This document shows, piece by piece, positions 8,388-18,592 of a stretch of 64,000 nt of DNA. Location: positions 725,764 through 789,763 of the forward strand of contig NZ_UUOC01000001.1 of the NCBI RefSeq assembly GCF_900590755.1, written 5' to 3'. Origin of the DNA: Pseudomonas viridiflava. GTDB taxonomy: Bacteria; Pseudomonadota; Gammaproteobacteria; Pseudomonadales; Pseudomonadaceae. A program made the translations under genes and the position numbers. The notes under the pieces were generated by a model. It was not told where the DNA came from, did no database searches, and worked only from the letters and a program-made list of their open reading frames with translations. Numbering within the stretch: position 1 is the stretch's first letter; every line of letters starts with the position of its first letter.

Positions 8388-9116
8388 TCAGCTTTTCTTG
8401 CGCGGCGGTGGTGTGAGCGGGCATTGCACTAACCCATTATGCATCGATACATTGCCCTCTACTGTTCCGGACTTGGCTTCCTCCGTTCCAAATGTGAAGG
8501 AATAGGATACCTGACCAGTTCCATCCTGCGAGAGGCCAAAAATCGGTTCGATGTAATCCGCATAAGGCACCCGCCAGACGAAGCCTGTTCGTGGGTACTC
8601 CGTGCCTAGCGTTATCTCATCGTCAAAATCCACTTCGGGAATAGGATCCCCCGTTACATCGTCCACCACCCGCCATTTCATCTTGATAATAGTTCCGTCC
8701 GGGAGGAATATCGGTTTTTGACTCAAGTCAGGTACCTGAACTCTGATCGCGGGGTCATTCGTATAAGGTGGTACATCCCACAAGGAGTCGCAGTTCAAAT
8801 AGATAACGCCCCCCCCGCCGACCCTGCCACCCAGAAATTCCGGGTCCGGTCCAACCGGCGTCACTGCATCAGCGTTAACTTCGGTGATCCGGGAGTGCTG
8901 TTCATTATCCTCAAAACCTGGGGCAGCACTGATCCGGTAGTGCACAGGCAGCGCGGGATCATTGAAGCCTTCCTTGATAACGTCCCAGGGGATGTCCACT
9001 CCTATTTCAGTGGTATCGGTATCTGTCGTCTTTATTTGGTACTGCGCACTTGGAACCACTACTCCTTTCCAGTAAAAATCCATGTATTCACCGGGCTTTA
9101 GATTTCTGTATAACAC
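8388..9116 (-). CDS. Ig-like repeat protein, N-terminally short (family member C)
   Basis: 242 residues with two repeats of the type found in the neighbours: LKPGEYMDFYWKG opens the first almost at the N-terminus, and the second contains DGTIIKMKWRV and ends VSYSFTFGTEE. The C-terminal domain shared by its two relatives is missing and the tail is PPPRKKS. The start is a GTG that shares one base with the stop of the upstream gene (TAGTG); an in-frame TGA sits just two codons before it, so no longer form exists. An ATG at 9083 would cut into the first repeat. No signal peptide. It is either a translationally coupled partner of the upstream gene or the remnant of a longer gene. Function unknown. 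Confidence 0.6.
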   Translation of the reverse strand: MLYRNLKPGEYMDFYWKGVVVPSAQYQIKTTDTDTTEIGVDIPWDVIKEGFNDPALPVHYRISAAPGFEDNEQHSRITEVNADAVTPVGPDPEFLGGRVGGGGVIYLNCDSLWDVPPYTNDPAIRVQVPDLSQKPIFLPDGTIIKMKWRVVDDVTGDPIPEVDFDDEITLGTEYPRTGFVWRVPYADYIEPIFGLSQDGTGQVSYSFTFGTEEAKSGTVEGNVSMHNGLVQCPLTPPPRKKS

Positions 9117-10546
9117 TACTCAACAAGGGTCACGCCGCTATTGCTATCAAAGTAGGTAGGGGTTTGACCACCATCAAAACTTACTTGAGTTTTCAATGTA
9201 ATGGATGTGTACAACTTCAGTGCTCTTAGAAAAGCAAGTGACAGCCTGCTCGATACTTTCTGGGCCGTTGCTTCAGCCGATGTGACGGGCAGGGCCTGAC
9301 GGACAAAAATATGAGCGGCGCCCCCCGCAGGGGATACGCCAGTGGCCTCAATCGTTAATAGTTGCCCCACGGCCATAAATGGCCACCTACCCAGCATCAG
9401 CTCCTCGCCGGTAGAAGGCACCGTTTTCAGAGACAACGTGGTGCCAATCCTTACCCACTGAATGATCGGGTATTGCCCTTTGGGCAAGGGCTCTATACGC
9501 AACAGAAAAGGCGTGGAGTCATGGACGCCACCCGCAAGCGGGGTGAATCGATAAAACACTTCGAAACGTTTGTCTTCCCCGCCCATATTGGCCGCTACCG
9601 CGGTCGCAGGAATGAAGAAGCGCTTCAGGTCATCGGTGTCCGCAGGGGACGTTGCAATATGTTGCCCGCCAGCAGCTGCGCCTTGCCAATGCACTTCAAG
9701 TTGATCGCCAGCCCCTAGCGGGGCCGATTCTGGTACCAGGACGTACACGCCTGACAGTGCGACGCTGGCCTGTAAAACGCCTTTATGTTCTCCAGCCCCA
9801 CCATCAGGGACGGCACGCTCGATCGTTGGTGGCTCCAGATCCAGTGGCTGCAGCACACTCAAAACCAACGATGCACTGGTCTTGGCGACCCCAGGTCTGG
9901 CGTATTGGTACATCAGCGTCACCTGTGCACCCTGATTCGCCAAAAGCCACTGCGCGTCGATGGAAAACTCAAGAACGGCCACCTGCTCAACCTGCTGCGA
10001 CTTCACCTCGCTGGCTTGAGACGATGCGCCATCAGCGTATAGCACTACATAATCACCCCGCTGCATGCCGGGGTACGCTGGAACCTGCACGACAAGGCCA
10101 TCCGGATAACGCCCGGGATCAATCGGCCGGCTGGCGTCATGTCCCTCAATACCGGGCACCTCCAAACGGTCAGAAGCGGTTGTGCCTATTTGAAAGCGTT
10201 GCACTGGCGAATGAATGACCGTTCCATCGTGGTGCATGATTTCATAACTGACGTCTGCCTCATTGCTAAACAATATTTCGCCACGAGGTATATACACTGA
10301 TGGCGTTTGTTCAATAGCAACTTCATCTAACACCAGTGTCCCAGTCCACTCGTCTTCCGGATCACCGCCATAGAAGCCTTGCCAGCGGATCGTCAATCTA
10401 TCCCCGGGTAGCATCTCGTCAGAACTCGGCACCACTGCAATCGCGCCCGCACTGTCAACATCAGCAGCCGCTAACGCCAGATCGTGGGATTGTTTAATTT
10501 GCACAACAGGTCGTTCAACCTGTGCCAAAGCAGTTGCCTTACTCAT
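9116..10546 (-). CDS. Hypothetical protein with Ig-like repeats (family member B)
   Basis: 476 residues. Three beta-rich repeats begin with PGDRLTIRWQG, RGDYVVLYADG and AGDQLEVHWQG, each followed by about 80 residues ending in a tyrosine-containing strand (VSYEIMHHD, VTLMYQYAR, FEVFYRFTP). The last 110 residues (ELMLGRWPFMAVGQ, TLKTQVSFDGGQ) match the C-terminal domain of the protein at 4121-5581. There is no signal peptide or membrane span. The ATG at 10546 has AAGGAG 8 bases ahead and is preferred over an in-frame start 24 codons earlier. It heads a two-gene transcript with the shorter relative. Such repeat folds often mediate adhesion or protein contacts, but the role here is unknown. Confidence 0.7.
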   Translation of the reverse strand: MSKATALAQVERPVVQIKQSHDLALAAADVDSAGAIAVVPSSDEMLPGDRLTIRWQGFYGGDPEDEWTGTLVLDEVAIEQTPSVYIPRGEILFSNEADVSYEIMHHDGTVIHSPVQRFQIGTTASDRLEVPGIEGHDASRPIDPGRYPDGLVVQVPAYPGMQRGDYVVLYADGASSQASEVKSQQVEQVAVLEFSIDAQWLLANQGAQVTLMYQYARPGVAKTSASLVLSVLQPLDLEPPTIERAVPDGGAGEHKGVLQASVALSGVYVLVPESAPLGAGDQLEVHWQGAAAGGQHIATSPADTDDLKRFFIPATAVAANMGGEDKRFEVFYRFTPLAGGVHDSTPFLLRIEPLPKGQYPIIQWVRIGTTLSLKTVPSTGEELMLGRWPFMAVGQLLTIEATGVSPAGGAAHIFVRQALPVTSAEATAQKVSSRLSLAFLRALKLYTSITLKTQVSFDGGQTPTYFDSNSGVTLVE

Positions 10547-10823
10547 GCTAGCGGCTCCTTGCCGGTGAGTAATCTCGCGTTGATACATCGTCACTTGATT
10601 AGTTCTACACCCGCACAACCCATCCGTAAACCTAGCAAAACTACTAGGTTGTCAAAACTGGAAATTGCATCTAGCGTAATCAGAGACGCGCGCAGACCGT
10701 CGTCCCTAGTATTGGTATATGGCGCGTCATGACCTTAAACCGCTGAGAATTAACGGTATATCTACCCGTCAAGACGAGTTCTTGAAAAAACCCTATCGCA
10801 AAATAGAATATAAGGTATAGCAA

Positions 10824-11456
10824 ATGAAACTCATGCCTGAAGACCGAATAAAACCAAAAATACAAAGATGGCAAAGATGTCTGAGTTACGCTGTGATAAT
10901 GAGTGCTTTTTGCCTGATCCAGACAACCCAAGGTCAAGACTCGATAAAACCAGCCGAAAAACCCCGTGCTGCGGCTACGATTACTCCTTACGAATGGAGC
11001 CCCCGTCACGAGGAGTATGACCACATGGTCACTTGTATGCTCTTAGCCCCGCTCGTTGAAGCCGTGCTGATTGGTACCGCCCATATAGGAGACTCTAGAG
11101 GTATAACCTATTATCACTGCGGCGCAGTCCATCAGTTTGTTCATCTGACCCCTGTTGAATTGGCCTGGTCCGATGAGCTGAGGGAACACAATCATTCTTA
11201 CAGTTGCCCGCCAAACATGGTGATGACGGGGCGCCATCATTTTGGCGACTCAGACGGTCCCACCCGTTATCAATGCGCAAAGTTGAAAGACAACTGGGGC
11301 AATGATATTCAAGTTGTTCCTGGCCAGCTTATAGATGGAGGCGCGCAAAATGAGCTGCGGTTTGATTGCCCCCAAGATCAGGTATTAACTCATCGAGAGC
11401 GCAGAGACGGCAGCTACAACGCTCACATTTACTTAAAGTGCGCCACGCTGTGGTAA
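10824..11456 (+). CDS. Secreted protein with threefold Cys repeat, unknown function
   Basis: 210 residues. A charged N-terminus and hydrophobic stretch (about residues 19-33, LSYAVIMSAFCLIQT) look like a signal peptide. The mature part shows three related repeats of about 50 residues: a Tyr/Phe-x-Cys entry, then V-x-x-x-x-H-x-GDS-x-G-x-T-x-Y-x-C. The second is the clearest (YSCPPNMVMTGRHHFGDSDG). Each repeat holds a Cys pair, so one disulfide per repeat is likely in the periplasm or outside. I do not recognise the family; the cysteine spacing is loosely like dermatopontin repeats, but that is only a resemblance. AAGG lies 9 bases before the start. It is divergent from the Ig-like gene pair and shares a 277-bp promoter gap with it. 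Confidence 0.65.
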   Translation: MKLMPEDRIKPKIQRWQRCLSYAVIMSAFCLIQTTQGQDSIKPAEKPRAAATITPYEWSPRHEEYDHMVTCMLLAPLVEAVLIGTAHIGDSRGITYYHCGAVHQFVHLTPVELAWSDELREHNHSYSCPPNMVMTGRHHFGDSDGPTRYQCAKLKDNWGNDIQVVPGQLIDGGAQNELRFDCPQDQVLTHRERRDGSYNAHIYLKCATLW

Positions 11457-11512
11457 TACCTGGACATTTACCAACATTGAAAACGGCGCTATAAAAACCG
11501 GAGCCACCAACA

Positions 11513-12019
11513 ATGAAAAAGCATAAACAAAAAACACTACCCACCGACACTCTACCTTCCCCCGGATCCGTTACTATCAGGGCCGAGGACCAATATGCTG
11601 GCCAGCTGTTCGGGCCGACGCCGGGCAGTGGAGATTCAATCCTCTATGATTTCACCGGACCCGATCCCGCGTTCCCCAATGATGCGGCGCGTAGTGTGCA
11701 ATTCGATGAATTCCCCTCTGCGACGCTGTTTCTTTTCGCAGCAGATCCGGGAGGCACGGACAATAAGAATCAAGAGTTCTACTTCAAAGTCATTACCACG
11801 CGAAAACGAACTTCCACGACTATCCGCCAGCTGATTAATATCCTTTCTCATGCCGAAGGCACCATCATTGAACCCGGCTTGAGAATGGTCGAGTGGTACA
11901 AAATCCGCCCGGATGCGGGAATAATGGATCGGCTCTCGTCAGTACGAATTACGGCGTCTACCTCGCCACCCACTACGCCCAAAATATCTGAACCATCCCC
12001 TGAGACTCAAAAACACTAG
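11513..12019 (+). CDS. Hypothetical 168-residue protein before the RHS gene
   Basis: 168 residues with no signal peptide, membrane span or motif I recognise. The N-terminus is basic (MKKHKQKT), the middle has alternating hydrophobic strands (ATLFLFAAD, EFYFKVITTRKR), and the C-terminus is rich in Pro, Ser and Thr. GGAG lies 9 bases before the ATG. It sits 56 bases after the Cys-repeat gene and 46 bases before the RHS gene on the same strand, so co-expression with the RHS protein is likely. Small proteins in front of RHS genes can be chaperones or adaptors, but nothing in this sequence shows that. Confidence 0.55.
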   Translation: MKKHKQKTLPTDTLPSPGSVTIRAEDQYAGQLFGPTPGSGDSILYDFTGPDPAFPNDAARSVQFDEFPSATLFLFAADPGGTDNKNQEFYFKVITTRKRTSTTIRQLINILSHAEGTIIEPGLRMVEWYKIRPDAGIMDRLSSVRITASTSPPTTPKISEPSPETQKH

Positions 12020-12065
12020 TTCAATATCCTGATTCAAGCATAAAGGACTATCGAGGATTACCGAC

Positions 12066-15000
12066 ATGACTACCTCAAGTGCCGTGCATTCCAATGCATT
12101 CAATTTCATGGGTTTTCTGCAGCACTGCGTCGACCCGCGCACCGGCCAATACACCGTGTCGGTGGACATCCCCGAACTCAAGACCAACCACCTCTGCGGG
12201 CCGGTCATTCCGTTGCAGTTACAGTTCAGCCCGCTCAACGAACTGGACAGCGGCTTTGGCATCGGCTGGAACCTCAATCTGTCGCAGTTTACGCCCCACA
12301 ACAACATGATCGCCCTGAGCACCGGCGAGAATTTCAAAGTCACCGGCAGCGGTGAAGAACCTGCCATCAAGGAAAAAAAGCTCGACAGTTTCCACTTCCA
12401 CAACCAGGGCAATGACACCTACCGGGTGGTGCACAAATCCGGTCTGGTGGAGACGCTGGTGACCGGCGGTTCCAATGACCAGCGGGTGGCCTTGCCCCGT
12501 GAGATTCGCTCGCCGTCCGGGCATGCCGTGACCCTGACTTACACACCGTTCCGGGGTGGGCAGTTGCTGGCAACCATCAGCGATGCCTTCACCACCCTGC
12601 TGCGCATCGAGCGCGACCCCAACCACCAGTTCGTCAAGCTGCACCTGCACCCGGACAGCGGCCCCAACGACGAACCGCTGGCCAGCTTCGAGATGAAGCT
12701 CAACGGCCAGGGCCAGGTCACGAAGATCATTTTGCCCACCGACGAGCACGCCTCCTGGCGTTTTTTCTATGAGCAGAAATTCGGTCGTACCTGCCTGGTG
12801 GAAGTCCAGACTCCGGTGGGCGGCCGTGAACGCATCGAGTACCTCGATGGCGGGCATGTTTACCCCACCAACGGCACTGGACTCCCGCGACAGCCGTTGC
12901 CCCGTGTGACCCGGCACCGCACTGAGCCCGGCTTCGAGCAACCTGAAATCGTCGTTGAATATAGTTACAGCCTGCACAATAACCACAATTTTCTCGGCAG
13001 CGGTGTGTCCATGCCCTGGTTCGACGACGGCCTGGACAACCTGTACCGCGCGCCGGTGGGCTATGAGTATGGTTCGGTGGCGACCCTCATGGACGGCCCA
13101 ACGCCGGTGCGCACGGTCACTCGCACCTTCAACCGCTTCCACCTGATGACCGAAGAACGCACCCAACAGGGCGACTGCATCAAAATTGTCAGCACCAAGT
13201 ACCACGCCCAGGAGGCGTCATTTGACGATCAGCCTCCGCAGTTCCAGTTGCCGGAAACCGTCACCACTCGCTGGGCGTTGCAGAGTGATGCCAACCAGAC
13301 CCGCACCGAGGTCGAAACCACCGTGTTCAACGAGTTTGGCAACCTGACCGAACGGATTCTGGCCAACGGCATGCGGGAAACTTCCGACTATTACCCCAAA
13401 GAAGCCACACCGGGCTGCCCGGCGGACCCGGAGCGCTTTGAGCGCAACTTGAAGCAAAAAATCGTTTACCCGGCAGAGTCCGAAGATGGCAGCGCGCCGG
13501 TGTTGCGCACGCTCAACACCTACCAGGCGTTGCCCGCCCTGGCCAGCGCGTCGGGTGCCAGCGACTGGCTGGTGGTAACCGAAGAAACCCTGACCAGCAG
13601 CGAGGATAACCACCAGGCCCCGTTGCAACACACCCAACGCACCTACAACAACGAACCGGACAAACCGGAGCTGCACGGTCGGCCAAAAAGCCAGACCGAA
13701 ACCCTCAACCAGCACACCACCACGACCAGGTTCGAATACAGCACGCCGCTAAGCCGCCTGGCCGGAGAAACCGTGGACCAGACCATAGAAACCTTGACCG
13801 GGTTTGATGGCAGCACCAAAGTCGTGACGCTGGAGCAATCGTTGTTTACCGGTAAACCGCTGGTCGTGCCCGATGTCAACGGCGTGCTGGTCAGGTCCGA
13901 ATACGATGCCTTGAACCGGGTCATCAAGGAAACCGTCGCGCCGGGTACGCCCCACGCCGCCTCACGGGAATATCGCTACACCTTGACTACTGCGCAAGGT
14001 CAGCAAGCGAGCCAGCAAATGACCGATGTCAAAGGCATCAAGACCTTGACCTTGATGGACGGCCTTAACCGCCCCCTCCTGGAACAATGCTGGACACCGG
14101 GGCAACCCGTGGGGCAATACCGCAACACCTGGTCCGCCCAATACGACAACATCGGCAACCTTAGTCGAGAAACCGAATATGACTGGCTGGACACAGGCGA
14201 ACTGGAGCGAAATCTAGAGCTGACCAGCAGCTTCGGCTATGACGACTGGGGCGAGCAGTGCCGCGTGGTCGGGCCGGATGGCGTCGCAACGGTCACCGAG
14301 CGCTCGCCCTTTGGTTTGAATGGCGCCAGAGAAACCACCTGGCAGGAAACCCTGGCTGATCCGCCGGTGAAAACTGGCCAAAGCATTACCGAGCTCAACG
14401 CCTCCAACAAACCCGACTCCGTTACCCGCAAGGACGACAGCGGCGCAACGGTCGGCGCCTTGTATTACACCTACGATGGGCTCGGCAATTGCACCGAGCA
14501 GCAGCATCGTCTCAGTACGGGTACCCTCAGCACGACCTATGTATTTGATGCATTTGGCAGAATGACCAGTACCTGCCTCCCCGGTGGCGATGTGATCAAC
14601 CGTAGCTTCGCCGACCACAGCACCAGCGAGTTGCCCATCAACCTCCAGGTGCAGCCCGCCAATCAATCGCTGCCTGCGTCAACGGTCGGCACTCAGGTGT
14701 TCGATGGACTGGAACGTTTGATTGAACTGCAGGTTGGCCCGCGGTTTGAGCAGTACAAATACACGGAGGACAAGATTCAGCCGAGCCAACGTATCTCACC
14801 CAGCGGCCAGATTTTTGACTACAGCTACACCCTGGAATTGACCAGTCAACCCAGCGCCATCCAGATCAACGGCAACGCCGATGAGAAGGTCAAATACACG
14901 TACAACAACCAGACAGCGTTGATCACCGGCACTGAAAAAACACCTGGCGTACCGGAAAATACCTACGCTTACGACAGCTTTGGCCATCTGCAATTCGAGA

Positions 15001-16982
15001 GCCGGGCAGACGCCTCAGGCAAGGGGCGGGACACGCACTACTCCAGTTCTCGGCATGGGCGCCAGATCACCCGCAGCGTAACCGATGGCTTCGAAACATC
15101 TTACGAGTACGACGATTGTGGCCGGGTAGCGAAAGTCAACCAGGGCAATCTGGAGGCCGACTTCGCGTACAACGAGTTCGGTCAGTTGCGCCAGAGCTCC
15201 ACCCGCCACGGAGCGAAATCCCTGGTCACTGAGTTTGAATACGACTCGTTGAGTCGGGAAACCAAACGCACGATGACCCTGACCGGTCAGCCAGTCAAAA
15301 CACTGAGCCAGGTCTGGTATGACGACGACCACTTGCACAGTCGCGAGCAGCACATCGGCGGGCAAAGCAGCTATAAGGAGACCTTCATCTACGACCAGCG
15401 AGGTCGTCTGGAGGAATACACCTGCACCGGTGACGATTTGCCCAAAGATGCTTACGGCAACCGGATCAAATCCCAGGCATTCCGCTTCGACGCGCTGGAC
15501 AATATTACTCGCTGTATCAGCGAATTTGCCGATGACCCTGACGTAGACGTGGCCCGCTTCACCTATGCAGACGACGACACTTGCCAACTCACCAGGATGA
15601 CCCACAGCCATGCCAGCTATCCACAGGAGACCGAGTTCAGCTACGACGCTGACGGCCATCTGCTCAACGACCAGGCAGGTCGAAAGCTCAGCTACAACAG
15701 TCAAGGTCGCCTGATTGAAGTCAAAAGCGCGACCGATCAGCCAATCATTGCCTACCACTATGACGGCCACGACGATCTGGTCGCCGTGAAAAAAGCCACG
15801 GGCAGCGAAACCCAGCGGTTTTATCAGGGTTACAACCTGAGCCATACCGTGCAGGACAATACCCTGATCCAGTGCCTCTTTGATCAGGACCGCCCGATTG
15901 GCCAGCAGCAGTACGGCGAAGACAGCAAAACCTTGTTGCTGCTTACCAATGCTGCCAACAGCGTGATGGGTGAAAGCTCGTCGGGTAATGAGCCACACAC
16001 TCGGGGCTATAGCGCTTATGGCGACCAGCCGGACGACGATTTGCAATGTCTGCTGGCGTTCAACGGCGAACTGCGCGAAGACGTGGGCGGCTGGTATCTG
16101 TTGGGGCGTGGTTATCGGGCTTATAACCCGGGCCTGATGCGCTTCCACAGCCCGGACTCCCTCAGCCCGTTCGGCGGGGGCGGTATCAACCCTTACATGT
16201 ATTGCGCCGGCAACCCCATCAGCTTCCGCGACCCGACCGGCCACAGGTATGGGAAACCGGATCCGGGGTATGTGGATCCGCCGGAGCAGCCTGAACAGCC
16301 GGGTGGTTTCATGAAGTGGCTCGGCGTTATCGGTGGCGGTGTCGGTATCGCAGTTTCGCTATTTTTCATTCCCTGGACTGGCGGCTCGTCGCTGGCAATT
16401 GGAATTGGCCTGCTTGGGATTGGGGTAATGGCCGTAGGCATGGGGTACGAAGTTGCAGGCGTTATCACTAACGACGAGGAAAAGTCGGGTATCGGAAGGA
16501 TACTTCTTGGGGTCGGCGGAGCAATAGCGCTCATTGGGCCGGCTGTGGTCATTCAACTGCGGAATATTGCAGCCTTGGGGGCAGGTCAACTGCCGAGCTC
16601 AGCTTTTCGGGGCTCGGTGGGAGTGGGGAGTAGGCTTGGGGGTGGTGGGGCTGCTGCAGGCAGCAGGAGGGGTTCGACAGTCAGTAATTCAGAGCTGCCT
16701 CCACAACCTCCGCATATCGATAATCAATCTATCAGGCGTAGCAGTAGCAGTAGCGGCGGTAGCAGTAGCGGCGGTAGCAGTCGCAGTCGCAGTAGCTCTA
16801 CCTCAGACTCTGACACTACATCTCGTGAAGGTTCTTATTCGCCGTTCCATGCTCAACGTGGGGTGCCTGCACCCACGAGTACTGTAAGCAGGTGGGTTTT
16901 TAATCCGGCATATGTGCCAGAAAAGAGGACTATCTTTAACCCTCGTTTTCAGGGCCCGGGCTACGACTCTCTATATGCATGA
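12066..16982 (+). CDS. RHS repeat protein with atypical C-terminal tail
   Basis: 1638 residues. The N-terminus (GFGIGWNLNL around 63) resembles the start of orphan Pseudomonas RHS/SpvB-like shells. Many YD repeats follow (YEYDDCGRV, FEYDSLSRE, FSYDADGHLL), which form the hollow beta shell of RHS and Tc-C proteins. The RHS core (about 1330-1393) reads GRGYRAYNPGLMRFHSPD and ends NPISFRDPTGHRYG. The remaining 245 residues are variable: three hydrophobic segments (about 1418-1437, 1441-1461, 1478-1498), a Gly-rich linker, a Ser/Gly/Arg-rich stretch, and a short end. No PAAR, VgrG-like or signal sequence is present. No immunity-sized gene follows; pabB begins 87 bases later. A toxin with a membrane-acting tail is possible, but no catalytic motif was found. 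Confidence 0.85.
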   Translation: MTTSSAVHSNAFNFMGFLQHCVDPRTGQYTVSVDIPELKTNHLCGPVIPLQLQFSPLNELDSGFGIGWNLNLSQFTPHNNMIALSTGENFKVTGSGEEPAIKEKKLDSFHFHNQGNDTYRVVHKSGLVETLVTGGSNDQRVALPREIRSPSGHAVTLTYTPFRGGQLLATISDAFTTLLRIERDPNHQFVKLHLHPDSGPNDEPLASFEMKLNGQGQVTKIILPTDEHASWRFFYEQKFGRTCLVEVQTPVGGRERIEYLDGGHVYPTNGTGLPRQPLPRVTRHRTEPGFEQPEIVVEYSYSLHNNHNFLGSGVSMPWFDDGLDNLYRAPVGYEYGSVATLMDGPTPVRTVTRTFNRFHLMTEERTQQGDCIKIVSTKYHAQEASFDDQPPQFQLPETVTTRWALQSDANQTRTEVETTVFNEFGNLTERILANGMRETSDYYPKEATPGCPADPERFERNLKQKIVYPAESEDGSAPVLRTLNTYQALPALASASGASDWLVVTEETLTSSEDNHQAPLQHTQRTYNNEPDKPELHGRPKSQTETLNQHTTTTRFEYSTPLSRLAGETVDQTIETLTGFDGSTKVVTLEQSLFTGKPLVVPDVNGVLVRSEYDALNRVIKETVAPGTPHAASREYRYTLTTAQGQQASQQMTDVKGIKTLTLMDGLNRPLLEQCWTPGQPVGQYRNTWSAQYDNIGNLSRETEYDWLDTGELERNLELTSSFGYDDWGEQCRVVGPDGVATVTERSPFGLNGARETTWQETLADPPVKTGQSITELNASNKPDSVTRKDDSGATVGALYYTYDGLGNCTEQQHRLSTGTLSTTYVFDAFGRMTSTCLPGGDVINRSFADHSTSELPINLQVQPANQSLPASTVGTQVFDGLERLIELQVGPRFEQYKYTEDKIQPSQRISPSGQIFDYSYTLELTSQPSAIQINGNADEKVKYTYNNQTALITGTEKTPGVPENTYAYDSFGHLQFESRADASGKGRDTHYSSSRHGRQITRSVTDGFETSYEYDDCGRVAKVNQGNLEADFAYNEFGQLRQSSTRHGAKSLVTEFEYDSLSRETKRTMTLTGQPVKTLSQVWYDDDHLHSREQHIGGQSSYKETFIYDQRGRLEEYTCTGDDLPKDAYGNRIKSQAFRFDALDNITRCISEFADDPDVDVARFTYADDDTCQLTRMTHSHASYPQETEFSYDADGHLLNDQAGRKLSYNSQGRLIEVKSATDQPIIAYHYDGHDDLVAVKKATGSETQRFYQGYNLSHTVQDNTLIQCLFDQDRPIGQQQYGEDSKTLLLLTNAANSVMGESSSGNEPHTRGYSAYGDQPDDDLQCLLAFNGELREDVGGWYLLGRGYRAYNPGLMRFHSPDSLSPFGGGGINPYMYCAGNPISFRDPTGHRYGKPDPGYVDPPEQPEQPGGFMKWLGVIGGGVGIAVSLFFIPWTGGSSLAIGIGLLGIGVMAVGMGYEVAGVITNDEEKSGIGRILLGVGGAIALIGPAVVIQLRNIAALGAGQLPSSAFRGSVGVGSRLGGGGAAAGSRRGSTVSNSELPPQPPHIDNQSIRRSSSSSGGSSSGGSSRSRSSSTSDSDTTSREGSYSPFHAQRGVPAPTSTVSRWVFNPAYVPEKRTIFNPRFQGPGYDSLYA

Positions 16983-17023
16983 GCTGCACGTATACATATT
17001 GCTAGTAACCTAGGCCTATCCCC

Positions 17024-17050
17024 CGCGGGCGGTTACAATCGCCGCCCGCG
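17024..17050 (+). terminator. GC-rich hairpin between the RHS gene and pabB
   Basis: A 9-bp stem (cgcgggcgg and ccgcccgcg) with a 9-base loop lies in the 87-base gap. No T-run follows, so it would be a weak or factor-dependent terminator, or a structure in the pabB leader. Confidence 0.3.
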
Positions 17051-17069
17051 CCGTTGATCAGAGCCTGGT

Positions 17070-18413
<1,344 letters not shown>

Positions 18414-18421
18414 AACTTATC

Positions 18422-18497
18422 CTGTAGGAGCTGCCGAAGGCTGCGAAAGCAGTCTGCCTGATACACCGCAATTCGCAGCCTGCGGCAGCTCCTACAA
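18422..18497. repeat. REP pair of the taggagctgccgaaggctg type
   Basis: Arms ctgtaggagctgccgaaggc and gcctgcggcagctcctaca are inverted, about 30 bases apart, just after pabB. Confidence 0.85.
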
Positions 18498-18592
18498 GGT
18501 GCGAACCTTGCAACCCGGCCAATTCCCTGAAAGATTTTGTTAACATCCGCCTCATTACGAGCGCCTAAGCGCCATTTTTAGGAAACCGCCTG

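Noticed and set aside
15015..16244. 409-codon open frame antisense to the RHS gene
   Set aside because: Shadow of the high-GC RHS frame; no ribosome site, no domain.
18560..18585. Possible terminator gcgcctaagcgcc-attttt before cysH
   Set aside because: Only a 4-bp stem can form, so it is too weak, and it lies directly in the cysH ribosome-site region.
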